Below are positions 1 through 8,956 of a DNA stretch of 64,000 bases, one piece after another. The stretch's first letter is position 1. Each line of letters starts with the position of its first letter. The position numbers and the translations under genes are program-made. The notes beneath the pieces were generated by a model. The model had not been told where the DNA came from and searched no databases. It saw nothing but the letters and a program-made list of their open reading frames with translations. This DNA comes from Desulfosporosinus sp. OT. Lineage in GTDB: Bacteria > Bacillota > Desulfitobacteriia > Desulfitobacteriales > Desulfitobacteriaceae. Location of the stretch: assembly GCF_000224515.1 (NCBI RefSeq), contig NZ_AGAF01000120.1:35358-99357 (forward strand), read 5' to 3'.

Positions 1-1227
1 TCGAACATCCTCCGGAGTGTAATCCCTGAGCGAATACCCACCCAAGTCAATCTGCCCCTCATCATAGTCCCAAAAACGAAGCAGAAGGTTCACCACGCTG
101 GTTTTGCCGGCTCCACTTGGTCCAACAATCGCCATCTTACCGTATTGTGGAATCCGAAAGGTGAGCTGATTCAAAGCCCATGGGGCGTCTGACTCATACC
201 TAAAGCTCACTTCATCAAATGCCAAATCCATTCCCTTCGGCTTTGGAGACAGTACCCCACTACTTTTAAATGCGGGTTCACTTTCGATCAACTCAAGCAA
301 GCGCTCCGCTGCTGCACGGTTTTGCTCCAGATAATGCGGAACAAGCGCTAAGGGAAACAACGCTTCAAAGCTGCTGAAGGTCCCTAGAGCTAACATCCCT
401 AAGTTCACTCCACTTAAATTCCCTTTTTCAACGAGTAGAATCCCCAGAACAAGAACGGCCCACAAGCCCAGATTCGCAATCATTCCTGTCAGAGCGCTAG
501 ACAGCGCGGAAAGTCCGGCGATTCTGCCTTGCTGCGCATTCAATTTCTGGTCAGTTCGTTGGATTTTTGCCAAGTGCTTTTGGACTTGACCATAAACCAC
601 TAATTCGGTCATTCCCAAGAGGGTATCAGCGACTTGTGTACTCAGCTCGGCCTTCAAGGCGACCATCCGGCGTCCGACACCTCGACTCAAACCTTTTATA
701 CCCAACGGAATTCCAAGCCCTGCTACCAGAAAGCAGGCAGCAAGAATAAAGGAGAATCGTACATCATAATGAGCTAAAAAAAGCCCATAGCCAAACAGAA
801 CCAGCACGGCGACGAACGGAGGAGCAAAAACACGCAAAAAAAGATTCTGCTGTATTTCCACATCCGCCACAATCCTGCTCAGCAAATCTCCACTTCGAAC
901 GTTTAACAACCGGGCAGGGGCTAGTGGTTCTAAGCCTTGATAAAACTTCACTCGAATTTGACTTAAGACCCGAAACGTCACATCATGCGACACATAGCGC
1001 TCTAAGTAGCGAAATATTGCGCGCGAAAGCCCAAAAACCCGTACACCGACAATCGTTACCATTAAATCCAGAATCGGCGGATGAAGAGCAGCCCGGGCGA
1101 GCAAATAGGCAGACGCTGCCATCAAACCGATATGACTCGTAATTGCAAGCGTACTTAAGATCAAAGCCAACAAGATTCGCCGCCAATAAGGTAACATCAA
1201 GCGGATTAACCATCTCATGCTCTTCAT
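1..1227 (-). CDS. cydC: CydC, ABC exporter subunit for cytochrome bd assembly (partial, C-terminus cut by window edge)
   Basis: CydC pairs with CydD to form a membrane ABC exporter of thiols (cysteine/glutathione) needed to assemble cytochrome bd. I read 409 codons on the minus strand from ATG at 1227. A six-helix membrane domain comes first, with an LERYVSHDVTFRVL segment typical of CydC. The nucleotide-binding domain follows, with Walker A GPSGAGKTS at about residues 369-377. The signature motif and Walker B lie beyond position 1. The ATG overlaps the cydD stop by 4 bp (ATGA at 1224-1227), so the two are translationally coupled. Assignment rests on the cydABDC gene order and the heterodimeric pair; confident. 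Confidence 0.9.
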   Translation of the reverse strand, partial: MKSMRWLIRLMLPYWRRILLALILSTLAITSHIGLMAASAYLLARAALHPPILDLMVTIVGVRVFGLSRAIFRYLERYVSHDVTFRVLSQIRVKFYQGLEPLAPARLLNVRSGDLLSRIVADVEIQQNLFLRVFAPPFVAVLVLFGYGLFLAHYDVRFSFILAACFLVAGLGIPLGIKGLSRGVGRRMVALKAELSTQVADTLLGMTELVVYGQVQKHLAKIQRTDQKLNAQQGRIAGLSALSSALTGMIANLGLWAVLVLGILLVEKGNLSGVNLGMLALGTFSSFEALFPLALVPHYLEQNRAAAERLLELIESEPAFKSSGVLSPKPKGMDLAFDEVSFRYESDAPWALNQLTFRIPQYGKMAIVGPSGAGKTSVVNLLLRFWDYDEGQIDLGGYSLRDYTPEDVR

Positions 1228-2987
1228 ATTGATCCACCTCGGTATTCTGTAACCATTCGATAATAGAGCCCCTGCTTCCTCATCAATTCCTCGTGCTTAC
1301 CCTGTTCTAAAATTCGCCCCTGCTCCATCACTACGATAAGATCAGCTTGACGAACTGTGCTCAGCCGATGGGCGATAATTAAAGCGGTCTTTTCCAGCAT
1401 CAGTCGTTTCAAGGCCTGCTGAACATAATGCTCACTCTCCGAGTCCAATCCAGACGTCGCTTCATCCAAGATGAGCAGCGGGGCATCTTTCAAGATAGCC
1501 CTAGCAATAGCAATCCTCTGGGCCTGTCCGCCACTTAAGAGAGTACCCCCTTCTCCAAGCTGGGTTTGATAACCGTCTGGAAGTTGCGAAATAAACTCGT
1601 GGGCCGCGGCTCCTCGTGCCGCAGTCATGACCTCTTCGATCGTAGCAGATGGACCTCCAAAGCGAATATTCTCCTCAATACTTCCCGCAAATAGATAAGG
1701 ACTCTGGGATACATAAGCAATCTGTTCCCGCCAACTCTCGAGTGAGATGGTCCTATGCAAACCTCCGTTGACATAAATTTCTCCCGCAGTAGGCTCTATA
1801 AAGCGAAGAATTAACTGAGCAAGCGAAGTTTTTCCAGCTCCACTAGGCCCGACAAGAGCAATTTTCTCGCCAGAATGCAGGGACAAATTGATTCCATTTA
1901 GAGCCAGTGTAGAACCTGGTTGGTACGTCAGCTTAATGTTTTGAAACGAAAGATGAAAATCGGTGGATAATACATGCTCCCGGCGTATTTTTAGAGTATC
2001 CCCCTCCTTGTTAACAGCTTCCTCATCGATACCCATTAAAGGTTGATCCATAATTTCAAAGATTCGCCCTGCAGCGTTTACCCCAGATAAACCTGCGTGA
2101 AAATTTAATCCGAGAGTTCTGAGTGGGGTGTAAAATTCAGGAGCAAGTAGCAACAGAAACAATCCCGCAGAGAAAGATAGTGTTCCATACACTAGCCTTA
2201 ACCCTATAGTTACAGCGACTAAGGCTGTACTCATCGTGGCTAGGAGCTCTAGGACTAGTGCCGATAAAAAAGCAATCTGCAACACACTTAGTGTAGCTTT
2301 CCTATATGATTCACTAACCCTCGAAATCACCCGTACTTGATCTTTAGTACGGCCAAAAACTTTTAACATCGTCATTCCTTGCAAAATATCTAAGAAATGA
2401 GCACTCATCCAACTTAAATCTTGGAACTGGTGCAAGGATTTTTTCTCGGCCAGCTTTCCAATCAGCATCATAAATACAGGGATAAGCGGTCCTGTCAAAA
2501 GAAGAATTAAGCCAGATTTCCAATCTAGAGGAAACACAAACCCTAAAATAAGCAGAGGTATTCCTACGGCAAGAACAAGTTGCGGCAGATACTTCGAAAA
2601 ATATTCCTCTAGAGATTCTATGCCATCCACTACCGTGGTGATTAACTCTCCTGCCCTTTCCCCTCGAGCATACACCGGCCCTAATGAGACAATATGGTTC
2701 ATTAAACGTTTGCGCAGACTCAGCTTGATGCGAGAAGATGCTTCATGAGCACTTATTTCACTGACACATTGCAAGACAGCTCGCAACACAATAATCCCAA
2801 GAATTGTGCAAAGTGCATTCCAAACGGTTCTAAGGGTAGCTCCCTCCAGGAACACTCCGGCCACAACCCGGGAGACAAACCAAGCTTGAGCAACTGCCAG
2901 AAAAGCAATCCCCATACTCAACCCAACTGTGAGCAACAGGTACCTCCAGACAGGCCTCCCCTCTTGAACTAATCGCTTATCAAACAT
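1224..2987 (-). CDS. cydD: CydD, ABC exporter subunit for cytochrome bd assembly
   Basis: Membrane-ATPase half-transporter that works with CydC in thiol export for bd-oxidase maturation. Six predicted membrane helices occupy roughly residues 15-300. The ATPase domain has Walker A GPSGAGKTS (about 380-388), signature LLSGGQAQR and Walker B LLILDEATS. An ATG also exists at 2996, but the ribosome-binding sequence GGGAG (2997-3001) abuts it with no spacer. The in-frame ATG at 2987 has a 9-nt spacer and is preferred (587 aa). It lies downstream of cydAB, separated from it by a terminator and a MITE-like element, so it may depend on read-through or on its own promoter. Confidence 0.93.
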   Translation of the reverse strand: MFDKRLVQEGRPVWRYLLLTVGLSMGIAFLAVAQAWFVSRVVAGVFLEGATLRTVWNALCTILGIIVLRAVLQCVSEISAHEASSRIKLSLRKRLMNHIVSLGPVYARGERAGELITTVVDGIESLEEYFSKYLPQLVLAVGIPLLILGFVFPLDWKSGLILLLTGPLIPVFMMLIGKLAEKKSLHQFQDLSWMSAHFLDILQGMTMLKVFGRTKDQVRVISRVSESYRKATLSVLQIAFLSALVLELLATMSTALVAVTIGLRLVYGTLSFSAGLFLLLLAPEFYTPLRTLGLNFHAGLSGVNAAGRIFEIMDQPLMGIDEEAVNKEGDTLKIRREHVLSTDFHLSFQNIKLTYQPGSTLALNGINLSLHSGEKIALVGPSGAGKTSLAQLILRFIEPTAGEIYVNGGLHRTISLESWREQIAYVSQSPYLFAGSIEENIRFGGPSATIEEVMTAARGAAAHEFISQLPDGYQTQLGEGGTLLSGGQAQRIAIARAILKDAPLLILDEATSGLDSESEHYVQQALKRLMLEKTALIIAHRLSTVRQADLIVVMEQGRILEQGKHEELMRKQGLYYRMVTEYRGGSI

Positions 2988-3016
2988 TAAGGTCATCTCC
3001 CGTTTAGCATTTGTGG

Positions 3017-3239
3017 GAGGAAGTGTCTTAGCATCCTACGCCGGTAGATTCCTTTAAGGGATCACGGCTTCGGCGATACTAATCCTCAGCGCGATTGTAT
3101 TCGTTAATGGCCGTGCGCTTTCGGCGATAGTCTCCACTGGAGACTATCGTCACTGGAGACTATCGTATTCGCACACGCTGCATTGCTATTCGCTTGACGC
3201 AATTTCGCTAAAGTGCTCTCTAAGCTAAGACACTTCCTC
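3017..3239. repeat. MITE-like element with 16-bp terminal inverted repeats
   Basis: A 16-bp sequence (GAGGAAGTGTCTTAGC, 3017-3032) recurs as a perfect inverted copy at 3224-3239, bounding 223 bp without a gene. Inside are a 16-bp direct repeat (CACTGGAGACTATCGT at 3135-3150 and 3151-3166) and an 11-bp hairpin (3125-3135 with 3139-3149). Closely related words occur at 38559-38682. It sits between cydB and cydD. Origin as a miniature transposable element is an inference; no target-site duplication was established. Confidence 0.6.
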
Positions 3240-3334
3240 TGTGCTTGAATCTAATGTGTATTAGGCGCAATCTATTTTCGTTTCCGTATATCATGAACCT
3301 TTGCTATAGAGTATCCCAAAAGGTCTAAGGATGC

Positions 3335-3372
3335 AAAATGAAGGGGCAAGACGTCACTTGCCCCTTCATTTT
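3335..3372 (-). terminator. Rho-independent terminator after cydB
   Basis: Sixteen-bp perfect stem (3335-3350 with 3357-3372) and a 6-nt loop, with T-rich sequence on either side, so it could work in both directions. On the minus strand it ends the cydAB message before cydDC. Confidence 0.9.
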
Positions 3373-3385
3373 TGAGGGTACCAAC

Positions 3386-4390
3386 TTAGTAGCGAAGGTC
3401 TCTTTCTGTAACGCGTTTGCGAAAAACCCAATAGGTCCATCCCTGATACAACAGAATAATCGGGACCATAGTCAGGGCAATGATCGTCATAATCTTCAAA
3501 GTGTACGGACTGGATGAGGCATTATAGATAGTTAGGCTCCACTCTGGATTCAGACTGGAAATTATCACGCGGGGAAACAGTCCCCAAAATAAAGCTCCTG
3601 TGAACAAGAGAATCGTTACACTATTGGTGACAAAAGCCCAGCCCCCTTTGTGAGAACGGATTAAAACATTCGTCAAGACTAGGGCTACTCCTGCGGCTAG
3701 CAAAGTGATACCAGCCCCAAGATTAGTGAACAAATCTGTTTGAAAATAAGTTAAACCCGCAAACAACAGAACAACCAGAATTCCGACCAAGGCTATCTTC
3801 TTGGCTATCTTTGACGCTCGGTCAGCCATCTCACCCGTAGTCTTCAAGTTGAGATACAAGGCTCCATGAAGCATGAAAACAAGCAACGTCGTAAGACCGC
3901 CAACTATTGCATAAGGATTGAGTAGGGTGAAAAAGGTACCAACGTATTGCATATGAGCATCAATCGGCACTCCTTTAACTATATTCGTCATAGCAACGCC
4001 CCACAGGATTGCTGACAGAAAACTGCCAGTGAATATCATCCAATCCCCAGTGGCCCGCCAACGGGGACTGCTGTCACTACTGCGAAATTCAAAGGCGACA
4101 CCACGGATAATTAAGGCAAACAACACCAGAAACAAAGCAAGATAGAAGCCACTAAACAAAGTTGCATACCAATTTGGAAAGGCTGCAAACATTGCTCCAC
4201 CGGCCGTAATCATCCAGACCTCATTCCCGTCCCAGACAGGCCCGATTGTATTAATGATCACACGACGCTCTAAATCGTTTTTCCCTAGAAAAGGAAGGAG
4301 AATTCCTACTCCGAAATCAAAACCTTCCAGAAAAAAGAATCCGACAAACAAGACGGTAATGAGTATGAACCAGAGGATGTTTAAGTCCAC
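3386..4390 (-). CDS. cydB: Cytochrome bd quinol oxidase subunit II
   Basis: CydB is the second membrane subunit of the bd-type quinol:O2 oxidoreductase. The 334-residue protein is highly hydrophobic. Its N-terminus carries the family's FFLEGFDFGVG segment, followed by GPVWDGNEVWM. The start overlaps the 3' end of cydA by 10 bp, indicating coupled translation. In an otherwise anaerobic gene set the oxidase most likely serves O2 removal or microaerobic respiration (inference). A strong terminator follows directly. Confidence 0.96.
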   Translation of the reverse strand: MDLNILWFILITVLFVGFFFLEGFDFGVGILLPFLGKNDLERRVIINTIGPVWDGNEVWMITAGGAMFAAFPNWYATLFSGFYLALFLVLFALIIRGVAFEFRSSDSSPRWRATGDWMIFTGSFLSAILWGVAMTNIVKGVPIDAHMQYVGTFFTLLNPYAIVGGLTTLLVFMLHGALYLNLKTTGEMADRASKIAKKIALVGILVVLLFAGLTYFQTDLFTNLGAGITLLAAGVALVLTNVLIRSHKGGWAFVTNSVTILLFTGALFWGLFPRVIISSLNPEWSLTIYNASSSPYTLKIMTIIALTMVPIILLYQGWTYWVFRKRVTERDLRY

Positions 4391-5769
4391 AATGACGCCC
4401 CCTTTATTCCACTTTTCAGCGTTTCTTCCGTGTTAGTATCTTCTGGACCCCTCTTAATAAACTTTAACAAGAGATAGACGTCCGCTACCGCCAAAATTCC
4501 ATAAATCAGGGTGAAACCCACTAAAGTAATAAGGATAGAGGTTGCCGAAACCGAGGTGGATAGACCTGCCTCTGATTTTTGTAATCCATAAACGATCCAA
4601 GGTTGACGTCCAACTTCTGCCATGAACCAACCTGCGGTATTGGCGATATAGGGTACCGGAATAGTCCATAGTAATACTTTTAAGAACCACGACTTTTTGT
4701 CTAAACTTCTTTTCTTATAAAAGTAAAGCCCCAAAAGAGGGATCAAGACTAACCATAAACCTGCAATTAACATAATTCGAAAACTCCAGAACAGAGAGGT
4801 TACTGGTGGTATATAGTTGCCTGGTCCAAATTTCTCGACTGCAGAAGCCTGAAGTTCATTAATTCCTTTAACCTCACCTGTAAAACGGTTGTAGGACAGA
4901 AAGCTTAATAAACCAGGAATTTTAAGCTCAGCGTTGTTTTTATGTCCCTGCTGATCAATAGAGGCGTATAACAATAACCCTGCGGGATTTTCCGTCTCCC
5001 AATGCGCTTCAGCTGCTGACATCTTCATAGGCTGCGTTTGCACAAGATGCATTGCCTGTAAATGCCCTACACCTGCGACTCCAACAGCACTAATTAACCC
5101 GAAAATCACAGCCATATGAAATGATCGACGAAAAACGTCCAGATGGTTCTTTTTCAACATATGATAAGCACTAATTCCCATAACAAAGAATGCTGCGGTC
5201 ACAAATCCACTGAGAACAGCATGCGGAAACTGATAATAAACATGAGGATTCGTAATTAAGGCCCAGAAATCAGTCATCTCGGCCCGGCCATTGCGTAAGA
5301 CATACCCGACCGGTTCTTGCATAAAGGAGTTGGCAATCAAAATCCAAAGTGCAGACACATTGGAGGCAATAGCCACAAGCCAAATACTAAGTGCATGTAC
5401 CTTTTGCGGTAATTTATCCCATCCAAAAACCCACAAACCTAAAAATGTGGACTCTATAAAGAATGCTACTAAGGCCTCAACGGCCAATGGTGCTCCGAAG
5501 ATATCTCCGACAAACCTGGAATACTCTGACCAGTTCATACCAAATAAAAATTCTTGAACTAAGCCGGTCACAACCCCCATGGCGAAGTTAATAAGGAATA
5601 ACTTGCCCCAGAATTTCGTCATTTTTTTGTACGCTTCGTTCCCAGTACGTACATACCAAGTCTCCATCATTGCAACTAATACAGATAACCCCAGTGTCAA
5701 TGGCACGAATAAAAAATGATAAGATGAGACCGCCGCAAATTGTAACCTGGACAAGATAAGTTCAGTCAT
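4381..5769 (-). CDS. cydA: Cytochrome bd quinol oxidase subunit I
   Basis: CydA carries the quinol site and hemes b558, b595 and d of cytochrome bd. The sequence (462 aa) starts with the family's LSRLQFA segment and contains the GRQPW motif in EVGRQPWIVYG; the quinol-binding region looks short (not the long Q-loop form). ATG at 5769 follows a GGGGGTG ribosome-binding sequence. A good sigma-A promoter lies about 130 nt upstream at 5906-5934. First gene of cydABDC. Confidence 0.96.
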   Translation of the reverse strand: MTELILSRLQFAAVSSYHFLFVPLTLGLSVLVAMMETWYVRTGNEAYKKMTKFWGKLFLINFAMGVVTGLVQEFLFGMNWSEYSRFVGDIFGAPLAVEALVAFFIESTFLGLWVFGWDKLPQKVHALSIWLVAIASNVSALWILIANSFMQEPVGYVLRNGRAEMTDFWALITNPHVYYQFPHAVLSGFVTAAFFVMGISAYHMLKKNHLDVFRRSFHMAVIFGLISAVGVAGVGHLQAMHLVQTQPMKMSAAEAHWETENPAGLLLYASIDQQGHKNNAELKIPGLLSFLSYNRFTGEVKGINELQASAVEKFGPGNYIPPVTSLFWSFRIMLIAGLWLVLIPLLGLYFYKKRSLDKKSWFLKVLLWTIPVPYIANTAGWFMAEVGRQPWIVYGLQKSEAGLSTSVSATSILITLVGFTLIYGILAVADVYLLLKFIKRGPEDTNTEETLKSGIKGASLWT

Positions 5770-5905
5770 CGTTGCACCCCCAATTTTTAGTATAATTAAC
5801 TAACTTGTCGTTCCCATTTCCTAAGGATATCGTTTGGTTAACATTCCCCCTTACTCAGATCAGATAGATATATACCCCCTTATAATATATAAATTATTAT
5901 TTATT

Positions 5906-5934
5906 ATTATACTAATTATAAATTAATCAGTCAA
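5906..5934 (-). promoter_or_regulatory. Sigma-A-type promoter of cydAB
   Basis: Minus-strand -35 TTGACT (5929-5934), 17-bp spacer and perfect -10 TATAAT (5906-5911) in AT-rich DNA. It predicts a leader of about 130 nt. I saw no clear Rex operator. The remaining 5770-6039 interval shows no gene. Confidence 0.75.
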
Positions 5935-6039
5935 CTAAATTAATTGAATTTGTATGACTTTTGAGTTAATTGCAGATTTCAGCGTAAAGAGAAAACCGTT
6001 ACCATCATATCTTCTCAGTGCTGACAATTTGTAAGAAAT

Positions 6040-6069
6040 ATGGGAGACCGGTCAAACCCGGTCTCCCAT
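6040..6069 (-). terminator. Terminator of the methyltransferase operon
   Basis: Perfect 12-bp GC-rich stem (6040-6051 with 6058-6069) with a T-rich tail on the minus strand, about 80 nt past the stop of the 6151-7014 gene. Confidence 0.85.
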
Positions 6070-6150
6070 TAATTACTTAAATAGTACAGGACTCCTATCA
6101 AAGGATCTTTGTAACATTATATTAATTTACCTAGCATTAAAATACTGTTA

Positions 6151-7014
6151 TTAAATTAAATCAATCCCCCAAATAACCGCTTGATTCACCTTGTCTAAAC
6201 TTCCCTTAATACATCTATGCCCAATCGCAATGGGCTCAGTCAACGTATCTTGCAGTCCTAACAATGCCTGCCCATAAGTCGAAGCTTCATCTACGTCGAT
6301 AGGAAAAGATCTAGCCATCTCTATTTTTTCCAGTGCAGTTGAAGTCTTTCCGCAGAGATGGAGAAGTACTTTCCCACCTGCTTGTTTAATACCCTTAATA
6401 ATTCTCCAACTTGAGGGCCCGCTATACTCCCTATATACTTTTGGTCCCAAAATACCTATTGCTCCAACTGGGTCCCCGTAAGAAATAATTGAGGCTCCCC
6501 GCTTGATACCTTCAAGGCTATATCGAATGATACCCTCTTCAACGACCGTCAGAATTTCCTGAATCCGCTGTGGCTCTTTCCGTAAGCCTTTATAAAAATC
6601 CATGGGATCTATAAGTGACGATAGAATCGTAAAAGGACCCTCCACACTCAGAGCCACCTTTTCTCCCGCCTTCGCTAGAATTTCCACGGCGTTTAGGACT
6701 TCTCTGATGCGGCCTTCATTTAAGTTCAAACTCTGGATATTGGACATTTCTTCAATCGAAGTATACCGGTAACTTTCTACCCTGGGCCCATTCATAGCAT
6801 CGCCCAGCTTGATAAGCGCGCCGTATGCCTCTCCTTCTACCGTAACACAGAAAGGAACCCTAGCTATAACATCCCCTCTGTGTTTCCTTAGCTCTTTGGC
6901 AAGCGTTGCCATATTATTTTTGTCCGAATGAGCGCCAGGAAAGGTAATACCCGTTTTTTCAATCACCTCTTCCGGAATCTGCTCCAGATCATCTCCCGTA
7001 CACTTGAAGTCCAT
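6151..7014 (-). CDS. URO-D superfamily (MtaA/CmuA-type) corrinoid methyltransferase, short form
   Basis: Members of this zinc enzyme group move methyl groups to or from a corrinoid protein. At 287 aa it is shorter than its two cluster neighbours (334 and 351 aa) and lacks their N-terminal DRPP-like region. It keeps the putative zinc triad: H219 and C221 in HLCGK and C268 in GHRCIKG. ATG at 7014 has a good AAGGGG ribosome-binding sequence. A heptameric TTCGA repeat lies just upstream (7029-7063). It is the last gene before the terminator, so it belongs to the corrinoid cluster. The methyl donor or acceptor cannot be read from sequence. Confidence 0.75.
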   Translation of the reverse strand: MDFKCTGDDLEQIPEEVIEKTGITFPGAHSDKNNMATLAKELRKHRGDVIARVPFCVTVEGEAYGALIKLGDAMNGPRVESYRYTSIEEMSNIQSLNLNEGRIREVLNAVEILAKAGEKVALSVEGPFTILSSLIDPMDFYKGLRKEPQRIQEILTVVEEGIIRYSLEGIKRGASIISYGDPVGAIGILGPKVYREYSGPSSWRIIKGIKQAGGKVLLHLCGKTSTALEKIEMARSFPIDVDEASTYGQALLGLQDTLTEPIAIGHRCIKGSLDKVNQAVIWGIDLI

Positions 7015-7028
7015 TACTCATTCCCCTT

Positions 7029-7063
7029 TTCGATGTTCGATATTCGAGATTCGAAGTTCGAAT
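7029..7063. repeat. Heptameric TTCGANN repeat (5 units)
   Basis: TTCGA recurs at 7029, 7036, 7043, 7050 and 7057, an exact 7-bp period, with two variable bases per unit. It ends 14 bp before the ATG of the adjacent methyltransferase. The first 12 bp recur next to the heptamer array at 15032. Confidence 0.8.
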
Positions 7064-7181
7064 ATTTAACTCTTGAGTGAGCTCAACTATACCTGTCTGA
7101 AAAGGTATACTGTTTCCTTAAACTGATTAAGAACGACGGAGACCGCCTTCATCTCCAATGATAGAAGTCAGGGACTTTCAG

Positions 7182-8015
7182 CTACGCTATCACAAAATAA
7201 AATAACTCCCCCACCAAGATACTAATAGCTTGTAAGAGCAGGATAATCCCAAAGGTTTTTTTCAAGGAAAGTTCCCTGAAAAGAACTAGGATCCCAAATC
7301 CCGTATTGGCTAATAACCCAGAGATAAGGGATCCGAAACCTAAGGCTCCTTTGATGAAACCCTCGGCGATGAGCACAGAAGAAAAACAGCTTGGAATCAT
7401 ACCGATCAATGCAGCGAAAACCGGTTGAAGAAAGGAATTTCGTCCAAGCAGAGCATAGATTCCCTCTTCTCCGAACTGATCCGCTAAGATCCCGATGATA
7501 AAAACAGTAACGTACAAAAAGAGAGCAATTTTCAAGGTATGAACCAGACTATTTATCAGGATACTCTTATGTTTGCCACATTTTGGACAATCACAATCAA
7601 TGCCACATCCTTTGAGACGGTTACGTTTCTCCTTGATCACTAGGTTTATAAAATAGCCGGCTCCGATCCCTGCCAAGATCTTAATCCCTATAATCCCTAA
7701 CATCAGAGACAGCTTATCCGGATGGGCTCCGATGACAATCAGGGCTTCATCTGAACCAGCCAGGAAAACGGCTATGAGCATCCCCAAGGAGATATAACCA
7801 TTCCCATAAAGTTTGGCGAAAGCCACTGATATGCCGCATTGAGGGATGATTCCCAGTAGAGCCCCGCCGGGGACATCCAGTCGAGCTAGACGACTGAAAA
7901 AAGGTGTTCCTTTTTCGACCTTACCGGTAATCCAATTTGTTAAGAGGATAACCAGAAGCAAAATGGGAACAACCTTGATCACATCTTGGAAGCTGTCTGT
8001 TAGAATTTCAACCAA
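7182..8015 (-). CDS. Predicted 10-TM heavy-metal exporter (ArsP_2-like permease)
   Basis: Polytopic membrane protein of 277 aa built of two related halves, each with a Pro-Cys motif: GIIPQCGIS in the first and GMIPSCFSS in the second. This matches the putative 10-TM metal exporter family. The central cytosolic loop is Cys-rich (CGIDCDCPKCGKHK), a likely soft-metal site. It overlaps the COG0523 GTPase gene by 16 bp and lies inside a corrinoid methyltransferase operon, an unusual setting. The transported ion is unknown. Confidence 0.7.
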   Translation of the reverse strand: MVEILTDSFQDVIKVVPILLLVILLTNWITGKVEKGTPFFSRLARLDVPGGALLGIIPQCGISVAFAKLYGNGYISLGMLIAVFLAGSDEALIVIGAHPDKLSLMLGIIGIKILAGIGAGYFINLVIKEKRNRLKGCGIDCDCPKCGKHKSILINSLVHTLKIALFLYVTVFIIGILADQFGEEGIYALLGRNSFLQPVFAALIGMIPSCFSSVLIAEGFIKGALGFGSLISGLLANTGFGILVLFRELSLKKTFGIILLLQAISILVGELFYFVIA

Positions 8016-8947
8016 CTAAACATCCCCTCACTTTTAATCTTAAACAAGTTCTTAATCTCCTTCTGCTTAAGATTTTTTCCAATCAGACACAGTTTGCCAC
8101 TAGAGTTAAATTTACTTGGCGATACCATAAACTGTCCATTCGTATAACTAAAATCCAAGAAACCCTGAGGACTTTTGAGAAAACCCTTACCTCTCAAAAC
8201 CTGGCCATATTGGGGCTGTCCCAAAAGAGAAAGAATAAGTTCTAGTTCCTCTTGGCTAAAAGCGCGCGAGGTCTTAAGGGCTAAGGTTTGGAATTCGTTT
8301 TCACTACAAGGTTTATACTCCGTATGAAGAATATCACTAAAATCCAAATCTGCTTGCCCATCAAGGAGATTCTCGACTTCGGCAGGACCAAAGCTATCCC
8401 AAGGCTTGCTGATTATTTCAGCATCTTGGTTAAATCCTCTGAGAGAAGTAATGATCTTATCTATGGTTTCACTTTCAACGAGTTGACTTTTACTTAAGGT
8501 TAGGAACGAGGCATTCGTGATCTGGTCCTCGAAAAATTCTCCAAAGACTTCACACTGCTGCAGGTAATTAACGCAGTCCACAACTGTCACTAGAGAGTTA
8601 ATCTCCAGGAGGGCAGCGAATTCAGGTTTACGTAGAATATCGATAATTTCACTCAGGATACTGATGCCAGTAGGCTCAATAATAATCCTTTGAGGATGGA
8701 ACTCTTTAATAATTCGGGCCAGCATTTGGACAAAATCCTTTTGCATGATACAACAAATACATCCACTAGAGATTTCGAAGACTTCAAAACCTTCCCGCTC
8801 AATCAGTTCGCCATCAATGCCGATATCACCGAATTCGTTTTCAATTAAAACTACCTTTTCCTGATGATGAACTTGAAGAAGTTTCTTAACCAGAGTGGTC
8901 TTCCCCGAACCCAAAAAACCCGAGATTACATCTACCTTAATCATCAT
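8000..8947 (-). CDS. G3E-family metallochaperone GTPase (CobW/COG0523)
   Basis: COG0523 GTPases deliver or insert metals (Zn, Co and others). The 315-aa protein has P-loop GFLGSGKTT (residues 10-18), the family metal-binding motif GCICC (Cys 63, 65, 66) and a C-terminal CobW-like domain. ATG at 8947 or 8944 follows AAGGGGGTG. It sits between the RACo-like activator and the exporter, so it may supply zinc to the URO-D methyltransferases or cobalt to the corrinoid (inference). Confidence 0.85.
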   Translation of the reverse strand: MMIKVDVISGFLGSGKTTLVKKLLQVHHQEKVVLIENEFGDIGIDGELIEREGFEVFEISSGCICCIMQKDFVQMLARIIKEFHPQRIIIEPTGISILSEIIDILRKPEFAALLEINSLVTVVDCVNYLQQCEVFGEFFEDQITNASFLTLSKSQLVESETIDKIITSLRGFNQDAEIISKPWDSFGPAEVENLLDGQADLDFSDILHTEYKPCSENEFQTLALKTSRAFSQEELELILSLLGQPQYGQVLRGKGFLKSPQGFLDFSYTNGQFMVSPSKFNSSGKLCLIGKNLKQKEIKNLFKIKSEGMFSWLKF

Positions 8948-8956
8948 TACACCCCC

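Noticed and set aside
983-1237. Minus-strand 84-codon frame
   Set aside because: Out-of-frame shadow of cydC, which itself reads through cleanly with all family features.
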